Below are positions 1 through 11,976 of a stretch of 64,000 nucleotides of DNA, piece by piece. A model generated the notes under the pieces. It was not told where the DNA came from. It was given only the letters and a program-made list of their open reading frames with translations, and searched no databases. Origin of the DNA: Anomaloglossus baeobatrachus (taxonomy: Eukaryota > Chordata > Amphibia > Anura > Aromobatidae); the NCBI RefSeq assembly GCF_048569485.1, contig NC_134354.1, positions 84,419,664-84,483,663 of the forward strand, given 5' to 3'. Every line of letters starts with the position of its first letter. The stretch's first letter is position 1. Both the position numbers and the translations under genes were made by a program.

Positions 1-163
1 TAAAAAAGAGGTTTTTCGCCACCCACAGCGACGTCGTTAGGAAGGTAAGTCCGTTTGACGCATCCTAGCGATATTGTTCGCCACGGGCAGCGATTTGCCC
101 ATGACGCACAAACAACGGGGGCGGGTGCGATCGCTAGCGATGTCGCAGCGTGTAAAGAGGCCT
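1..163 (+). mobile_element. Family A foldback DNA element, 3' part only (cut by window start)
   Basis: This is the 3' end of a CpG-rich non-autonomous DNA element seen several more times here (2574-3125, 40593-41150, 44310-44555, 61622-62182). It shares the run of conserved blocks: a splice-donor-like GGAAGGTAAGT, CGCCACGGGCAGCGATTTGC, a GACGCACAAAC block, GGGGGCGGGT and the terminal CGCTAGCGATGTCGC. The terminal inverted repeat ends GTGTAAAGAGGCCT at 163 and is followed by TTA. In intact copies TTA or TAA lies on both sides, which suits PIF/Harbinger-type elements. No protein is encoded. Confidence 0.75.
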
Positions 164-166
164 TTA

Positions 167-586
167 ATGTCCCAGGACAGAAAGACGCAGACAAGTTGCA
201 TAAATATTTTTGTTGCATGACCTCGGAGAGTTGCTGTTGCGCGACACAGGGCAGTATAGTCCTAGACTTGTCCATGCGTCAATACTGGCTCCTGAATGTT
301 TCATGCAACTGTAATCCCATTTTTATAAGAGATGGCCTGATCATAGCTCCTCTTTGGAGCAGAGCTCTCACTCCTTTAATATGTTGCCCTGCAATTTGAT
401 ATAGTTTATACATGTATGTCTTAATTGTCTTAATCTGTCTATAATAAGGATTAACATTATTATACCCCGGCGTATTTTACAGTTATACAGCCCAGCACTG
501 AGGCACCAGCCAGGAATCTTGATTTTCTCATGTGATTTGAAAAATGAGGTGACTTACATTTCCAGTTACCCCATTAAGACACTTAA
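167..586. other. Intergenic, nothing recognised
   Basis: AT-rich sequence of ordinary complexity. No supported gene, tandem repeat or recognisable element was seen. A short open frame near the left edge lies within the family A element and is not gene-like. Confidence 0.5.
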
Positions 587-1039
587 AGGGAATCTGTCAC
601 CAGGTTTTTACCACCTAATCTGAGAGCAGCATAATGTAAGGGCAGAGATCCTGATTCCAGCAATGTGTCACTTACTGGGCTGCTTAGTGTAGTTTGATAA
701 AATCACTGATTAATCAGCAGTAAATTATCTTTAGTGGACTAATTTGTTTGCTGCCAGGTAGTCCTGCATATTCATGAGCTCTGTATAACCCCAACCTACC
801 ACTGCTTTGCAGCTTTCTGTGTACACTGTACATAAGAAAAAAGCTGCCAATCAGTTTTGTGGGCGGAGTTACAGAGCTCCACATTCAAATAACTGATAGA
901 TGTCCAGCAGAGAAAACATTGATTTTATCAAAATCACAGCAAACAGCTCAGTAAGTGACACATCGCTGGAATCAGGATCTCTGTCCCTACATTATTCTGC
1001 TCTCAGATGGGGAAACAAAAACCTGGTGACAGATTCCCT
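587..1039. mobile_element. Family B TTAA foldback element, complete
   Basis: Both ends read AGGGAATCTGTCACC inward as inverted repeats, and TTAA lies directly outside each end (583-586 and 1040-1043). The inverted similarity extends for about 100 bp per side, through the blocks around GAGAGCAGCATAATGTA and GATCCTGATTCCAGC. The element has no coding capacity. TTAA target duplication with long terminal inverted repeats suits a piggyBac-type MITE. Other copies are at 9475-10374 (interrupted), 33345-33624 and 21437-21520 (fragments). Confidence 0.8.
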
Positions 1040-1424
1040 TTAATAAGTATGTATGTTCTGTGTAACAGAAGAATGACAAGTGGCTGTCAAACATTTACTG
1101 CTGCTTATCTGTGATGAAGAATAGGACAGGAAAAAAAAAATAGATAAATATGGAAAAAAAAAGTTACTAGATTTGTTCCTCTCTAACATCAGTCATCGGG
1201 TGGTGATTCAGCAGATACAGGTTTGTCATTAAACACAACTTCATGGTGGTTCTATATTTGGAAGTTATGTTTGTGATCGTAACTGATTCATAATGTTATC
1301 ACATCACATTGTAACAGAGATGCCTTTGATTTGCATGACTCCTATTGTATTCCGTAACAAAGACACCCATTGAAGTCTATAGGGCCCAATTATACCCAAA
1401 GGAGGAAAAGAGCAATCACTGGAG
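1040..1424. other. Intergenic, nothing recognised
   Basis: AT-rich sequence with short A-runs. It may include part of the LINE remnant that becomes recognisable at 1425, but no frame is readable here. Confidence 0.4.
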
Positions 1425-1601
1425 AAAGACATCATGGTCGGAAGAATAGAAGAAACAAGGCGAAGAGAAAGTCCAGGGACCTGATGGCTTTATACGATCA
1501 ATAAACTGTCGGAGAAGACCCTGGTGGACTTATCTAGGCTGCACAAGATCCATCGCCTTAGTGTTCATCCATTAAGTCACCATGGCTCGAGATCGAGCTG
1601 A
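1425..1601 (+). pseudogene. LINE ORF2 C-terminal scrap (RTE/BovB-like tail)
   Basis: One frame reads KDIMVGRIEETRRR, then one in-frame TGA (1482-1484), then WLYTINKLSEKTLVDLSRL and HPLSHHGSRSS before a stop at 1599-1601. This resembles the extreme C-terminus of LINE endonuclease/reverse transcriptase proteins, where an arginine-rich GRIEGRRRRG-like segment is followed by WLD.I, SL..L and a closing SRTRLSD-like motif. The internal stop falls where many relatives have an arginine just before the tryptophan. Only about 58 residues remain, so it is a dead 3' fragment. The clade assignment is from memory of the motif and is tentative. Confidence 0.5.
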
Positions 1602-2230
1602 AGGCATTTAAAAAATCAAAAACAAACTGTTCCCATGGAAGTTTTTCATTTTTTTCCAGATTCTGAATCCAAGAGGAAAAAAACAAAAACTGGCATGATC
1701 GTACTACCTCTAGTGTTTAAGTTCATGATGTCTATCCACCACTTCAATTTAACTGTGCCCACCATACGTATTGTGGAGACAGGAGGGTCAGTGGGTGCTC
1801 TCGTCTACTGGACAGGCTGTCTTCAGAAAGACCACAATGACCAGGACTCATGCCACTGAACGCCCGGACTACCTCCCCGTGGGCTAAACATTACTCAAAC
1901 AACACAGGGTAAGGGAACCACACATTGGTAAGACGTTATTGGTTCACCAACAGGCAAAATCATATTGGACATTCCCAGCAAAAACTCAAGATGGTACAAG
2001 CAACAGAGTCTCATCTTTCCGCTGGCCTACCAGTGATTACAATCTTTATGACTTCAGGGCTTCCAGGGCCAACTATCCCAGTCCAGCAGCACCTCGCTTT
2101 TGCCGGGCACCCACTGAGAAGCGATAGCGGCAAACTTAGGAACTTAGGAAGATGACCTAGCACAGAAAGATATGTAGCCAGGTGACTGATTAGTCCCAAC
2201 CTGGGTTCTCCAAGTGAATTCATGGGCTAA
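1602..2230. other. Intergenic, nothing recognised
   Basis: Short overlapping open frames occur on both strands, but none shows domain content, repeats or a convincing start context. Confidence 0.4.
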
Positions 2231-2410
2231 AGACCCCATTACACGCAACGACATTGCTAACGAGATGTCATTGGGGGCACGGAATTCGTGACGCACATCC
2301 GGCTTCGTTAGAGACTTTGTTGCGTGTGACACATACGAGCGACTGCTAACGATGCACAATACTCACCAAATCATTGACACGTCGTCCATTTCCCAAATAT
2401 CGTTGCTGGT
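2231..2410 (+). mobile_element. Family A element, 5' fragment
   Basis: This starts directly after TAA at 2228-2230 with AGACCCCATTACACGC and continues through blocks shared with 2574-3125: the CGACAT..CTAACGA palindromic block, CACGGAATTCGTGACGCAC, CATCCGGC and CGTTGACACGTCGT-like sequence. Similarity fades near 2410, so the element is truncated. The full copy follows only about 160 bp later in the same orientation. Confidence 0.65.
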
Positions 2411-2573
2411 GCTAAATTTTTATCTTGTCGCATTGCGACTGCGGCACAGATTCACAAATGTGTTGAATTTTCTGTGTGATCACAAGTCACACGTGACAAA
2501 CTTATTTTAGACTTCGCTGCAAGTCTCACACAAGACACGTCCTATCTGTGACTTGACTGACTTATTAACTCCA

Positions 2574-3125
2574 AAAGTCGCTTTACACGCAACGACATCA
2601 CTAACGACATATCATTGGGGTCACGGAATTTGTGACGCACATCCGGCCTAGTTAGCGACGTCATTGCGTGCGACACCTACGAGAGACCGCTAATGATCAG
2701 AAATACTCATCAAATCGTTGATCGTTGACACGTCGTTCATTTTCAAAAGATTGTTGCTCGTTCTGGACGCAGGTTGTTCGTCGTTCCTGAGGCAGCACAC
2801 ATCGCTACGTGTGACACCCCAGGAACGACGAACAACACCATACCTGCGTCCTCTGGCAACGAGGTGGCCGTGACTTTCATGCGGCTGCTCTTTGCCCCTC
2901 CGCTTCGATTGGACGCGTGCCATGTGATGTCGCTGTGACGCCGCACAAACCGCCTCCTTAGAAAAGAGGCTGTTTGCCGGCCGCAGCTAGGAAGGTAAGT
3001 ACGTGTGATGGGTAGTAGCGATTTTGTACGCCACGGCCAGTGATTTGCCCGTGACGCACAAACGACGGGGGCGGGTACTTTCACGAGCGACATCGCTAGC
3101 GATGTCGCTGCATGTAAAGCCCCCT
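2574..3125 (+). mobile_element. Family A foldback DNA element, near full length (about 550 bp)
   Basis: The left end CTTTACACGCAACGACATC and right end GATGTCGCTGCATGTAAAG are inverted copies of one another with two differences. The right end is followed by TAA. The interior contains a second inverted pair around GGTTGTTCGTCGTTCCTG and CAGGAACGACGAACAAC, so the transcript would fold extensively. There is no transposase. The TTA/TAA flanks of this family support PIF/Harbinger-type mobilisation in trans. Confidence 0.75.
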
Positions 3126-3128
3126 TAA

Positions 3129-4567
3129 GTGTTGAGCAGAGAAGCAGTTCTGTGAACCTTCAGCTGGAACCATAGGTCCTGCGCAAAAATCCTGTAGAAT
3201 TAAGTTTGATGCAGTTCTTTGATCCCCACAGCTGGAAACATAGCTCCTCAGCTGAGGTTATGTAGAATATCCCTCTGGTGACAGAAGCAAGGCCCTTTTA
3301 TATCACTCAAGTCTATTACAGGATTGGTGGAAATGGCTACTCTCTCATTGGTCACAAGTTCAATCCTACTGCATAATTTTTCTCTGAACTTTGTAGTCAG
3401 AAGGGCAGAGAGAATACACATTTACAGACAATAGGGCTCTGATCAGTCTCCCATGAGACAATGGCTAACGTCTCTTGTTTTAAGAAACAAAGGAAAGATA
3501 TGTCTGCCCTAATTGAGAACAGTTCACCCCCCACACAAGTGGCCAAACGCTAAGTTGTCATACCTATTACTACATTTGGTTAAGGACTCATAATTTTTCA
3601 CAAAACAAATTTAGTACAATAAGGTAACATGCGACCAAATCTCTCCTAAGGCTGCAACTCACAATCCAACCACTAGGTGGCCAAATGGACACTTCTAGCA
3701 TAAACAGCCCCCAGCAGAGTATCATGAATCATGAGAATTTTGGATTATGGTGAGCAAAAAGCAAAAGTAAGAAAGGACACGTCTGTATAGTGTGTGTTCA
3801 TGAGGTGATCACAGGAAGCTCCATGTAGTATAAGACTATATTTTGGTTCTGTGAAAGCTCATAATCAGGGAACAGGAAGCGCGAATAGGCACTCGGCTTC
3901 ACAATGAAACTATCAGAGAAGAGGAGCATGTGCAGGAACAAGGGCAGCATCCAGGGGTAGAAAGCAAAGACTACAAGTCCATATTCTTATGTATTGTTGC
4001 AGATGTATTACCACCAGTTGATCTCATTTTTATTGTGTAACATTATAACCACATTTTTTATTAATCCTATTGTTACGCGCTGGCAGGGAACAATGGCCGC
4101 ACCGCTAAGTCCATGCCAAGAGGAAGGAAACTGCAGCAAGTGTCATTTCAACACATCAGCGAGCAAGAACATTTCACAAAAAGGAAAAAAGAGCACTTAT
4201 GACTATTTTATTGTTTAATACAATGAGCTGAATAGTAAGGAATTATTAGATCGCTGTTACACATCCTTCAGGGCATTTTATTCTAGTTTAGCTTGGCCTC
4301 CTTTCATCATCCGCTGTGCACTTTTCAAGGCAAAGATGAGCTGAATATATAATCCGTAAATAACCTCATTGCAAAATATTTGTGATTTTTGTTTTTATAA
4401 CATTTTTTATATTATTCTATAAATCCTCATTCAAACGTCCATGTTGTTTCACGTATGCAAAAATAAAAATGGTAAAAAGAAATAGTATAAACGTCCTCAG
4501 TTTTGGAGGTGATTTTCACCAGTCAAAACACGGTCAGTGTCTGTTTTAACCATCACAGATTTTCAAG
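3129..4567. other. 1.4 kb without a recognised gene
   Basis: Moderately AT-rich sequence containing small open frames, the longest about 74 codons. No protein family, terminal repeats or tandem structure was recognised. It ends where the 31-bp minisatellite begins. Confidence 0.4.
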
Positions 4568-7500
4568 TCACAGAGCATGCCCACAACCACCGCAAAGGTG
4601 ACAGAGCATGCCCACAACCACTGCACAGATCGCAGAGCATGCCCACAACCACTGCACAGGTCACAGAGCATGCCCACAACCACTGCACAGGTCACAGAGC
4701 ATGCCCACAACCACTGCACAGATCACAGAGCATGCCCACAACCACTGCACAGGTCACAGAGCATGCCCACAACCACTGCACAGGTGACAGAGCATGCCCA
4801 CAACCACTGCACAGATGACAAGTATGCCAACAACCACTGCACAGATCACAGAGCATGCCCACAACCACCGCAAAGGTGACAGAGCATGCCCACAACCACT
4901 ACACAGGTGACAGAGCATGCCCACAACCACTGCACAGATCACAGAGCATGCCCACAACCACTGCACAGGTCACAGAGCATGCCCACAACCACTGGACATT
5001 TGACAGAGTATGCCCACAACCACTGCAAATGTCACAGAGCATGCCCACAACCACTGCACAGGTGACAGAGCATGCCCACAACCACTTCACAGATCACAGA
5101 GCATGCCCACAACCACTGCACAGATCACAAAGCATGCCCACAGCCACTGCACAGATCACAGAGCATGCCCACAGCCACTGCACAGGTCACAGAGCATGCC
5201 CACAACCACTGCACAGGTCACAGAGCATGCCCACAACCACTGCACAGGTCACAGAGCATGCCCACAACCACTGCACAGGTCACAGAGCATGCCCACAGCC
5301 ACTGCACAGGTCACAGAGCATGCCCACAGCCACTGCACAGGTCACAGAGCATGCCCACAACCACTGCACAGGTCACAGAGCATGCCCACAACCACTGCAC
5401 AGATTGCAGAGCATGCCCACAACCACTGCACAGATCACAGAGCCTGCCCACAACCACTGCACAGGTCACAGAGCATGCCCACAACCACTGCACAGGTCAC
5501 AGAGCATGCCCACAACCACTGCACAGGTCACAGAGCATGCCCACAACCACTGCACAGATTGCAGAGCATGCCCACAACCACTGCACAGATCACAGAGCAT
5601 GCCCACAACCACTGCACAGATCACAGAGCATGCCCACAACCATTGTACAGGTGACAGAACATGCCCACAACCATTGTACAGGTGACAGAACATGCCCACA
5701 ACCACTGCACAGGGCACAGAGCATGCCCACAACCACTGCACAGGTCACAGAGCATGCCCACAACCACTGCACAGGTCCCAGAGCATGCCCACAACCACTG
5801 CACAGGTCACAGAGCATGCCCACAACCACTGCACAGGTCACAGAGCATGCCCACAACCACTGCACAGGTCACAGAGCATGCCCAGAACCACTGCACAGGT
5901 CACAGAGCATGCCCACAACCACTGCACAGGTCACAGAGCATGCCCACAACCACTCCACAGGTCACAGTGCATGCCCACAACCACTGCACAGGTCACAGAG
6001 CATGCCCACAACCACAGCACAGATCACAGAGCATGCTCACATCCACTGCACAGGTCACAGAGCATGCCCCAAAACACTGCACAGGTCACAGTGTATGCCC
6101 ACAACCACTGCACAGGTCACAGAGCATGCCCACAACCACTGCACAGGTGACAGAGCATGCCCACAACCATTGCACAGATCACAGAGCATGCCCACAACCA
6201 CTGCACAGATCACAGAGCATGCCCACAGCCACTGCACAGGTCACAGAGCATGCCCACAACCACTGCACAGGTCACAGAGCATGCCCACAGCCACTGCACA
6301 GGTCACAGAGCATGCCCACAGCCACTGCACAGGTCACAGAGCATGCCCACAACCACTGCACAGGTCACAGAGCATGCCCACAACCACTGCACAGGTCACA
6401 GAGCATGCCCACAACCACTGCACAGATTGCAGAGCATGCCCACAACCACTGCACAGATCACAGAGCATGCCCACAACCACTGCACAGGTCACAGAGCATG
6501 CCCACAACCACTGCACAGGTCACAGAGCATGCCCACAACCACTGCACAGATTGCAGAGCATGCCCACAACCACTGCACAGATCACAGAGCATGCCCACAA
6601 CCACTGCACAGATCACAGAGCATGCCCACAACCACTGCACAGGTCACAGAGCATACCCACAACCACTGCACAGGTCACAGAGCATGCCCACAACCATTGT
6701 ACAGGTGACAGAATATGCCCACAACCATTGTACAGGTGACAGAACATGCCCACAACCACTGCACAGGGCACAGAGCATGCCCACAACCACTGCACAGGTC
6801 ACAGAGCATGCCCACAACCACTGCACAGGTCACAGAGCATGCCCACAAGCACTGCACAGGTCACAGAGCATGCCCACAACCACTGCACAGGTCACAGAGC
6901 ATGCCCACAACCACTGCACAGGTCACAGAGTATGCCTCAACCACTGCACAGGTCACAGTGCATGCCCACAACCACTGCACAGGTCACAGAGCATGCCCAC
7001 AACCACTGCACAGGTCACAGTGCATGCCCACAACCACTGCACAGGTCACAGAGCATGCCCACAACCACTGCACAGGTCACAGAGCATACCCACAACCACT
7101 GCACAGGTCACAGAGCATGCCCACAACCATTGTACAGGTCACAGTGCATGCCCACAACCACTGCACAGGTCACAGCGCATGCCCACAACCACAGCACAGA
7201 TCACAGAGCATGCCCACAACCACTGCACAGGTCACAGAGCATGCCCAAAAACACTGCACAGATTACACAGCATGTCCACCACCACTACAGACGTCACAGA
7301 ACATGCCCGCAACCATTGTACAGGTGACAGAACATGCCCAAAACCACTGCACAGGTCACAGAGCATGCCCACAACCACTGCACAGGTGACAGAGCATGCC
7401 CACAACCACTGCACAGGGCACAGAACATGCCCACAACCACTGCACAGGGCACAGAGCATGCCCACAACCACTGCACAGGTCACAGAGCATGCCCACAACC

Positions 7501-9250
7501 ACTGCACAGGTCCCAGAGCATGCCCACAACCACTGCTCAGGTCACAGAGCATGCCCACAACCACTGCACAGGTCACAGAGCATGCCCACAACCACTGCAC
7601 AGGTCACAGAGCATGCCCACAACCACTGCACAGGTCACAGAGCATGCCCACAACCACTGCACAGGTCACAGAGCATGCCCAAAAACATTGCACAGGTCAC
7701 AGTGTATGCCCACAACCACTGCACAGAGCATGCCCACAACCACTGCACAGGTGACAGAGTATGCCCACAACCACTGCACAGGTCACAGAGCATGCCCACA
7801 ACTACTGGACATTTGACAGAGTATGCCCACAACCACTGCACAGGTCACAGAGCATGCCCACAACCACTGCACAGGTGACAGAGCATGCCCACAACCACTG
7901 CACAGATCACAGAGCATGCCCACAACCACTGCACAGATCACAGAGCATGCCCACAGCCACTGCACAGGTCACAGAGCATGCCCACAACCACTGCACAGGT
8001 CACAGAGCATGCCCACAGCCACTGCACAGGTCACAGAGCATGCCCACAGCCACTGCACAGGTCACAGAGCATGCCCACAGCCACTGCACAGGTCACAGAG
8101 CATGCCCACAACCACTGCACAGATTGCAGAGCATGCCCACAACCACTGCACAGATCACAGAGCATGCCCACAACCACTGCACAGGTCACAGAGCATGCCC
8201 ACAACCACTGCACAGGTCACAGAGCATGCCCACAACCACTGCACAGATCGCAGAGCATGCCCACAACCACTGCACAGATCACAGAGCATGCCCACAACCA
8301 CTGCACAGATCACAGAGCATGCCCACAACCACTGCACAGGTCACAGAGCATACCCACAACCACTGCACAGGTCACAGAGCATGCCCACAACCATTGTACA
8401 GGTGACAGAACATGCCCACAACCATTGTACAGGTGACAGAACATGCCCACAACCACTGCACAGGGCACAGAGCATGCCCACAACCACTGCACAGGTCACA
8501 GAGCATGCCCACAACCACTTCACAGATCACAGAGCATGCCCTCAACCACTGCACAGGTCACAGAGCATGCCCACAACCACTGCACAGGTCACAGAGCATG
8601 CCCACAAGCACTGCACAGGTCACAGAGCATGCCCACAACCACTGCACAGGTCACAGAGCATGCCCACAACCACTGCACAGGTCACAGAGCATGCCCACAA
8701 CCACTGCACAGGTCACAGTGCATGCCCACAACCACTGCACAGGTCACAGTGCATGCCCACAACCACTGCACAGGTCACAGAGCATGCCCAAAAACACTGC
8801 ACAGGTCACAGTGCATGCCCACAGCCACTGCACAGGTCACAGAGCATGCCCACAACCACAGCACAGATCACAGAGCATGCCCACAACCACTGCACAGGTC
8901 ACAGAGCATGCCCAAAAACACTGCACAGATTACACAGCATGTCCACCACCACTACAGACGTCACAGAACATGCCCGCAACCATTGTACAGGTGACAGAAC
9001 ATGCCCAAAACCACTGCACAGGTGACAGAGCATGCCCACAACCACTGCACAGGGCACAGAGCATGCCCACAACCACTGCACAGAGCATGCCCACAACCAC
9101 TGCACAGTGCACAGAGCATGCCCACAACCACTGCATAGGTCACAGAGCATGCCCACAACTACTGCATAGGTCACAGAGCATGCCCACAACTACTGCATAG
9201 GTCACAGAGCATGCCCACAACTACTGCATAGGTCACAGAGCATGCCCACA
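4568..9250. repeat. 31-bp minisatellite, about 150 units
   Basis: The unit can be written CACAGAGCATGCCCACAACC followed by ACTGCACAGGT (31 bp). Common variants are AGGTGACAG, AGATCACAG, AGATTGCAG and AGGGCACAG at the unit junction, CATTGTACAGG in the middle, and rare 24-bp (near 7725) and 30-bp (near 6930) units. Most units contain GCATGC. Because the unit length is one more than a multiple of three and carries no stop, long stop-free frames arise on both strands (up to about 697 codons). All three + frames give the same 31-residue peptide repeat. There is no start context, codon bias or domain, so these are not annotated as genes. Rare variants recur in blocks, showing segmental duplication inside the array. 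Confidence 0.97.
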
Positions 9251-9474
9251 ATCAGCTTTCTATGTCCATGTGGCTGCAATAAAGCTCATATCTGAACTAC
9301 TGCTCACAGAGTAGGACAGCAGCTTATGGAAGATGAGCCTAATCAAACGTACAGAAAAAAGTAAGATAAAATCTAGATCTCAGAAAAGTATAATGGAAAA
9401 ATGTATCAATATTTGGTTTTAATTGGTAAAAAAAAAAATCAATGTACTTGTTACATAAATGCCTCCTTTAAATC
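9251..9474. other. Unique spacer
   Basis: AT-rich sequence between the minisatellite and the next element. It includes a near-consensus AATAAAGC but no gene. Confidence 0.4.
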
Positions 9475-10374
9475 CTATCCCATCTGAGAGCAGCATAATG
9501 TAGAGACAGAGACCCTGATTCCAGCGATGTGTCACTTACTGAGCTGTTTGCTGTCATTTTGATAAAATCAGTGTTTTTTCTGCTGCAAATCTAATACGGG
9601 CATCACACGATACGATCTATCGTGCGATCGCACGAGCGATCGTACCCGCCCCCATCGTTTGTGCGTCACGGGCAATTAGTTGCCCGTGGCGCACAAAGTC
9701 GTTAAACCGCCGTCATATGTACTTACCTGCTGAGCGACGTCGCTGTGGGCAGCGAACATCCACTTCCTGAAGGGGGTAGGACGTTCGGAGTCACAGCGAT
9801 GTCACACAGCGGCCGGCCAATAGAAGTGGAGGGGCGGGATGAGCGGGACATAAACATCCTGCCCACCTCCTTCCTTCAGCATAGGCGGCAGGAGCCGCGG
9901 GACGCAGGTAAGCTGTGTTCATCGTTCCGGGGGTGTCACACGGAGCAATGTGTGCTGCCCCGAATACGATGAACAACTGGCGCAAAGAAAAATAAACGAT
10001 TTTTTAAAAATGAGCGACGTATAAACGATACACGATTTGCGAACGTTCTGCGTCTCTCGTAGGTGTCACACGGGATGACGTCGTAAACGATGCCGGATGT
10101 GCGTCACGAAAACCGTGACCCCGACGACATATCGCACGATAGATCGTCTTGTGTGACGCCCGCATAACAGTCATACAGAGCTCATGAATATGCTGGACTA
10201 CCTGCAGCACACAAAGTAGTCCTGTAATGATAATCTACTGCTGATTAAACAGTGATTTTATCAAAACTACACTAAGCAACCCAGTAAGTGACACATTGCT
10301 GGAATCAGGATCTCTGCCCCTACATTATGCTGCTCTCAGGCAAAAACCTGGAGACAGACTCCCTTTAAAGAGGT
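9475..10374. mobile_element. Family B TTAA element, split by another element
   Basis: 9481-9594 and 10168-10374 are the two halves of a family B element. They share CATCTGAGAGCAGCATAATG, CCAGCGATGTGTCACTTACT and, at the right, GTAAGTGACACATTGCTGG and AGACTCCCT, followed by TTAA (10375-10378). The left terminus is degraded. A 573-bp family A relative sits between the halves and is therefore younger. Confidence 0.75.
9595..10167 (-). mobile_element. Family A-like foldback element nested in family B
   Basis: The ends form inverted repeats: CGGGCATCACACGATACGAT at the left, and the reverse complement of ATCGTCTTGTGTGACGCCCG at the right. Interior blocks match family A in reverse order (CGCCCCCATCGTTTGTGCGT, ACTTACCT, GCGACGTCGCTGTG, GGATGTGCGTCACGAA), so it is inverted relative to the 2574 copy. 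Its terminal sequence differs from other family A copies, suggesting a subfamily. The exact target duplication is ambiguous (ATA or TA). Confidence 0.7.
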
Positions 10375-10378
10375 TGAC

Positions 10379-10780
10379 CTTTACTTTTACATTGATGGCA
10401 TATCCTTAAAATAGGTCATCAATGTCTGATCGGCTGGGGTCTGACATCCTGCACTCCCCGCCGGTCAGCTGTTGTCAGTGTTGGTGACAGCAGGAAATGC
10501 TCAGTTCCAGAGCTGCCCATTCTTCTGACAGTGGCTGCGACTGCATACTTCACATTCACCTCCCATTCAATCAATAGGAGATGGATGTGCAGTACCCAAC
10601 TGCCATCGCTATCAGTTCACGGGGCAGCTCTGGAACTGAGCATTTCTGGCTGCCTTCTGCCACCGCCGGCACCGAGAATAGCTGATCGGCGGGGGAGCGC
10701 GGTGTTAGACTCCTGCCGATCAGACATTGATGACCAATCCTAAGGATAGGTCATCAATGTAAAAGTAATGGATAACTTCT
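10379..10780. mobile_element. Family C TTAA foldback element
   Basis: Direct TTAA copies lie at 10375-10378 and 10781-10784. The ends start AGAGGTTGACC and, inverted, AGAAGTTATCC, then share CTTTACTTTTACATTGATG-like sequence and AGGTCATCAATGTCTGATCG. Inverted similarity is about 75 bp. There is no coding capacity. It abuts the family B element and shares its TTAA. A related copy at 46674-48060 is interrupted by a solo LTR. Confidence 0.75.
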
Positions 10781-11000
10781 TTAAATGGGGGCATATTTAT
10801 ATTACCCCTAAACTTTATTACTATGTATTTTGCTCAATGACCTAGTGTCCCCCCACAGCCAGTTACTAAATGCATTTGTTCCTCAGCAATGCTTATCTCG
10901 CAGACAACCTGAAGCCCACACACAAGTATGCGCAATGGGGACGTTGACCGTAATAATGCAGATGGAGTCACAGTGTGCTCTGCCGTGCATCATTTTCAGC

Positions 11001-11074
11001 CATATACATCTAGCTAAGGCGATTAGCAAGATGTAGTCCACTACGTCTTGCTACTCACCTTAGCTAGGTGTATA
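11001..11074. repeat. Foldback core, arms about 35 bp, cut by an LTR
   Basis: CATATACATCTAGCTAAGG on the left is mirrored by CCTTAGCTAGGTGTATATG on the right, with AAGATGTAGT and ACTACGTCTT near the centre. The surrounding sequence (GGAGTCACAGTGTGCTCTG) matches the foldback near 40200, so both belong to one dispersed family. The solo LTR at 11075 inserted at the right edge of this hairpin. Confidence 0.65.
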
Positions 11075-11976
11075 TGTGGCGCCCCTGAGGCTCCAGTCGC
11101 CACAGAGTATTGCACTTTATTTAAGGTGTGATATTCGCCTCGGGTAAGGAGAGGGTTAATCACCGGTGTTTCACATTCACACTTTACATATAGCTTAGGA
11201 ACCTTCTCACAGGGAGGGATGGCTCAGGGTAGGCAGGGGGTGGCCATCACGAGGCATGGGATTTCCCTGGTCACTGAAGCCAGCCACCTGGGGGGCGGGT
11301 TCCACTTAGGGTAGAAGTAGGAGCAAACACTCAATCTTCAGTCAGTCTACCCGGTACACCAGTTCTGGGACACGACACCATCACCTCTTTCTTCTCTTCT
11401 CTTCACGGGGCCTGGGGCTTGGAGCGGAGCACTCAGCCGGGTTCCCCACGGCTGGAAGGGCCAACTCTGTCAAAGGACTTTCTTCTTTCAAACACCAGTG
11501 ACTGCTTCTAACTTATCAGAGGTCAAGGGGGCACATCACAGTGAGTGACCGGTACTACCCGGGCGAGTGGCACAAAGAGTGAGTAAAGACACCTGTAACC
11601 GCAGCATCTGACTCGGACTCTTATTACCGGCATCAGCGCCCCATGCCTCGGCGCCAAAGGCCTTAGCCATCACTACTCCCCTCATAATTTCCCTGGGGCC
11701 GCTCCACCTGTGGGGAGCGATACCATCTTTGCTGCTATTACCATCTGCCCCGGAGGACAACGACAGCAGAGGCTAATCCCTGGCCGCATACCACAGGTGG
11801 TGTCACGACAATCTTCTTACTACAATCCCCATCATCCTCCCTCCTTATTGGTGTACATGTCGGGGCACGAAGCCGGGCAGGCCACCGCGACATCCCAGAC
11901 CATCACATCAGCCCGGTGATGAGTAACTCAGGTACGAGACCCTGTGCCTGATTCCCCCTGCCCCCTGGGTGCTACA
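11075..11976 (+). mobile_element. Solo LTR (a), Ty3/Gypsy-like, 902 bp
   Basis: It begins TGTGGCGCCCC and ends GGGTGCTACA, with a 4-bp direct duplication TATA on each side (11071-11074, 11977-11980). A terminal hairpin pairs TGTGGCG with CGCCACA within the first 31 bp. The copy at 19097-21250 is the same subfamily in the opposite orientation. No internal domain is present, as expected after recombination between two LTRs. Confidence 0.85.

Noticed and set aside
5661-7754. 697-codon open frame (and several others of 150-555 codons) in the 31-bp array
   Set aside because: Open in all + frames because the unit has no stop; the same peptide appears in each frame, with no start context or domain.
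4568-9250. CRISPR-like regular repeats
   Set aside because: Units are contiguous without unique spacers and the genome is clearly vertebrate-like.
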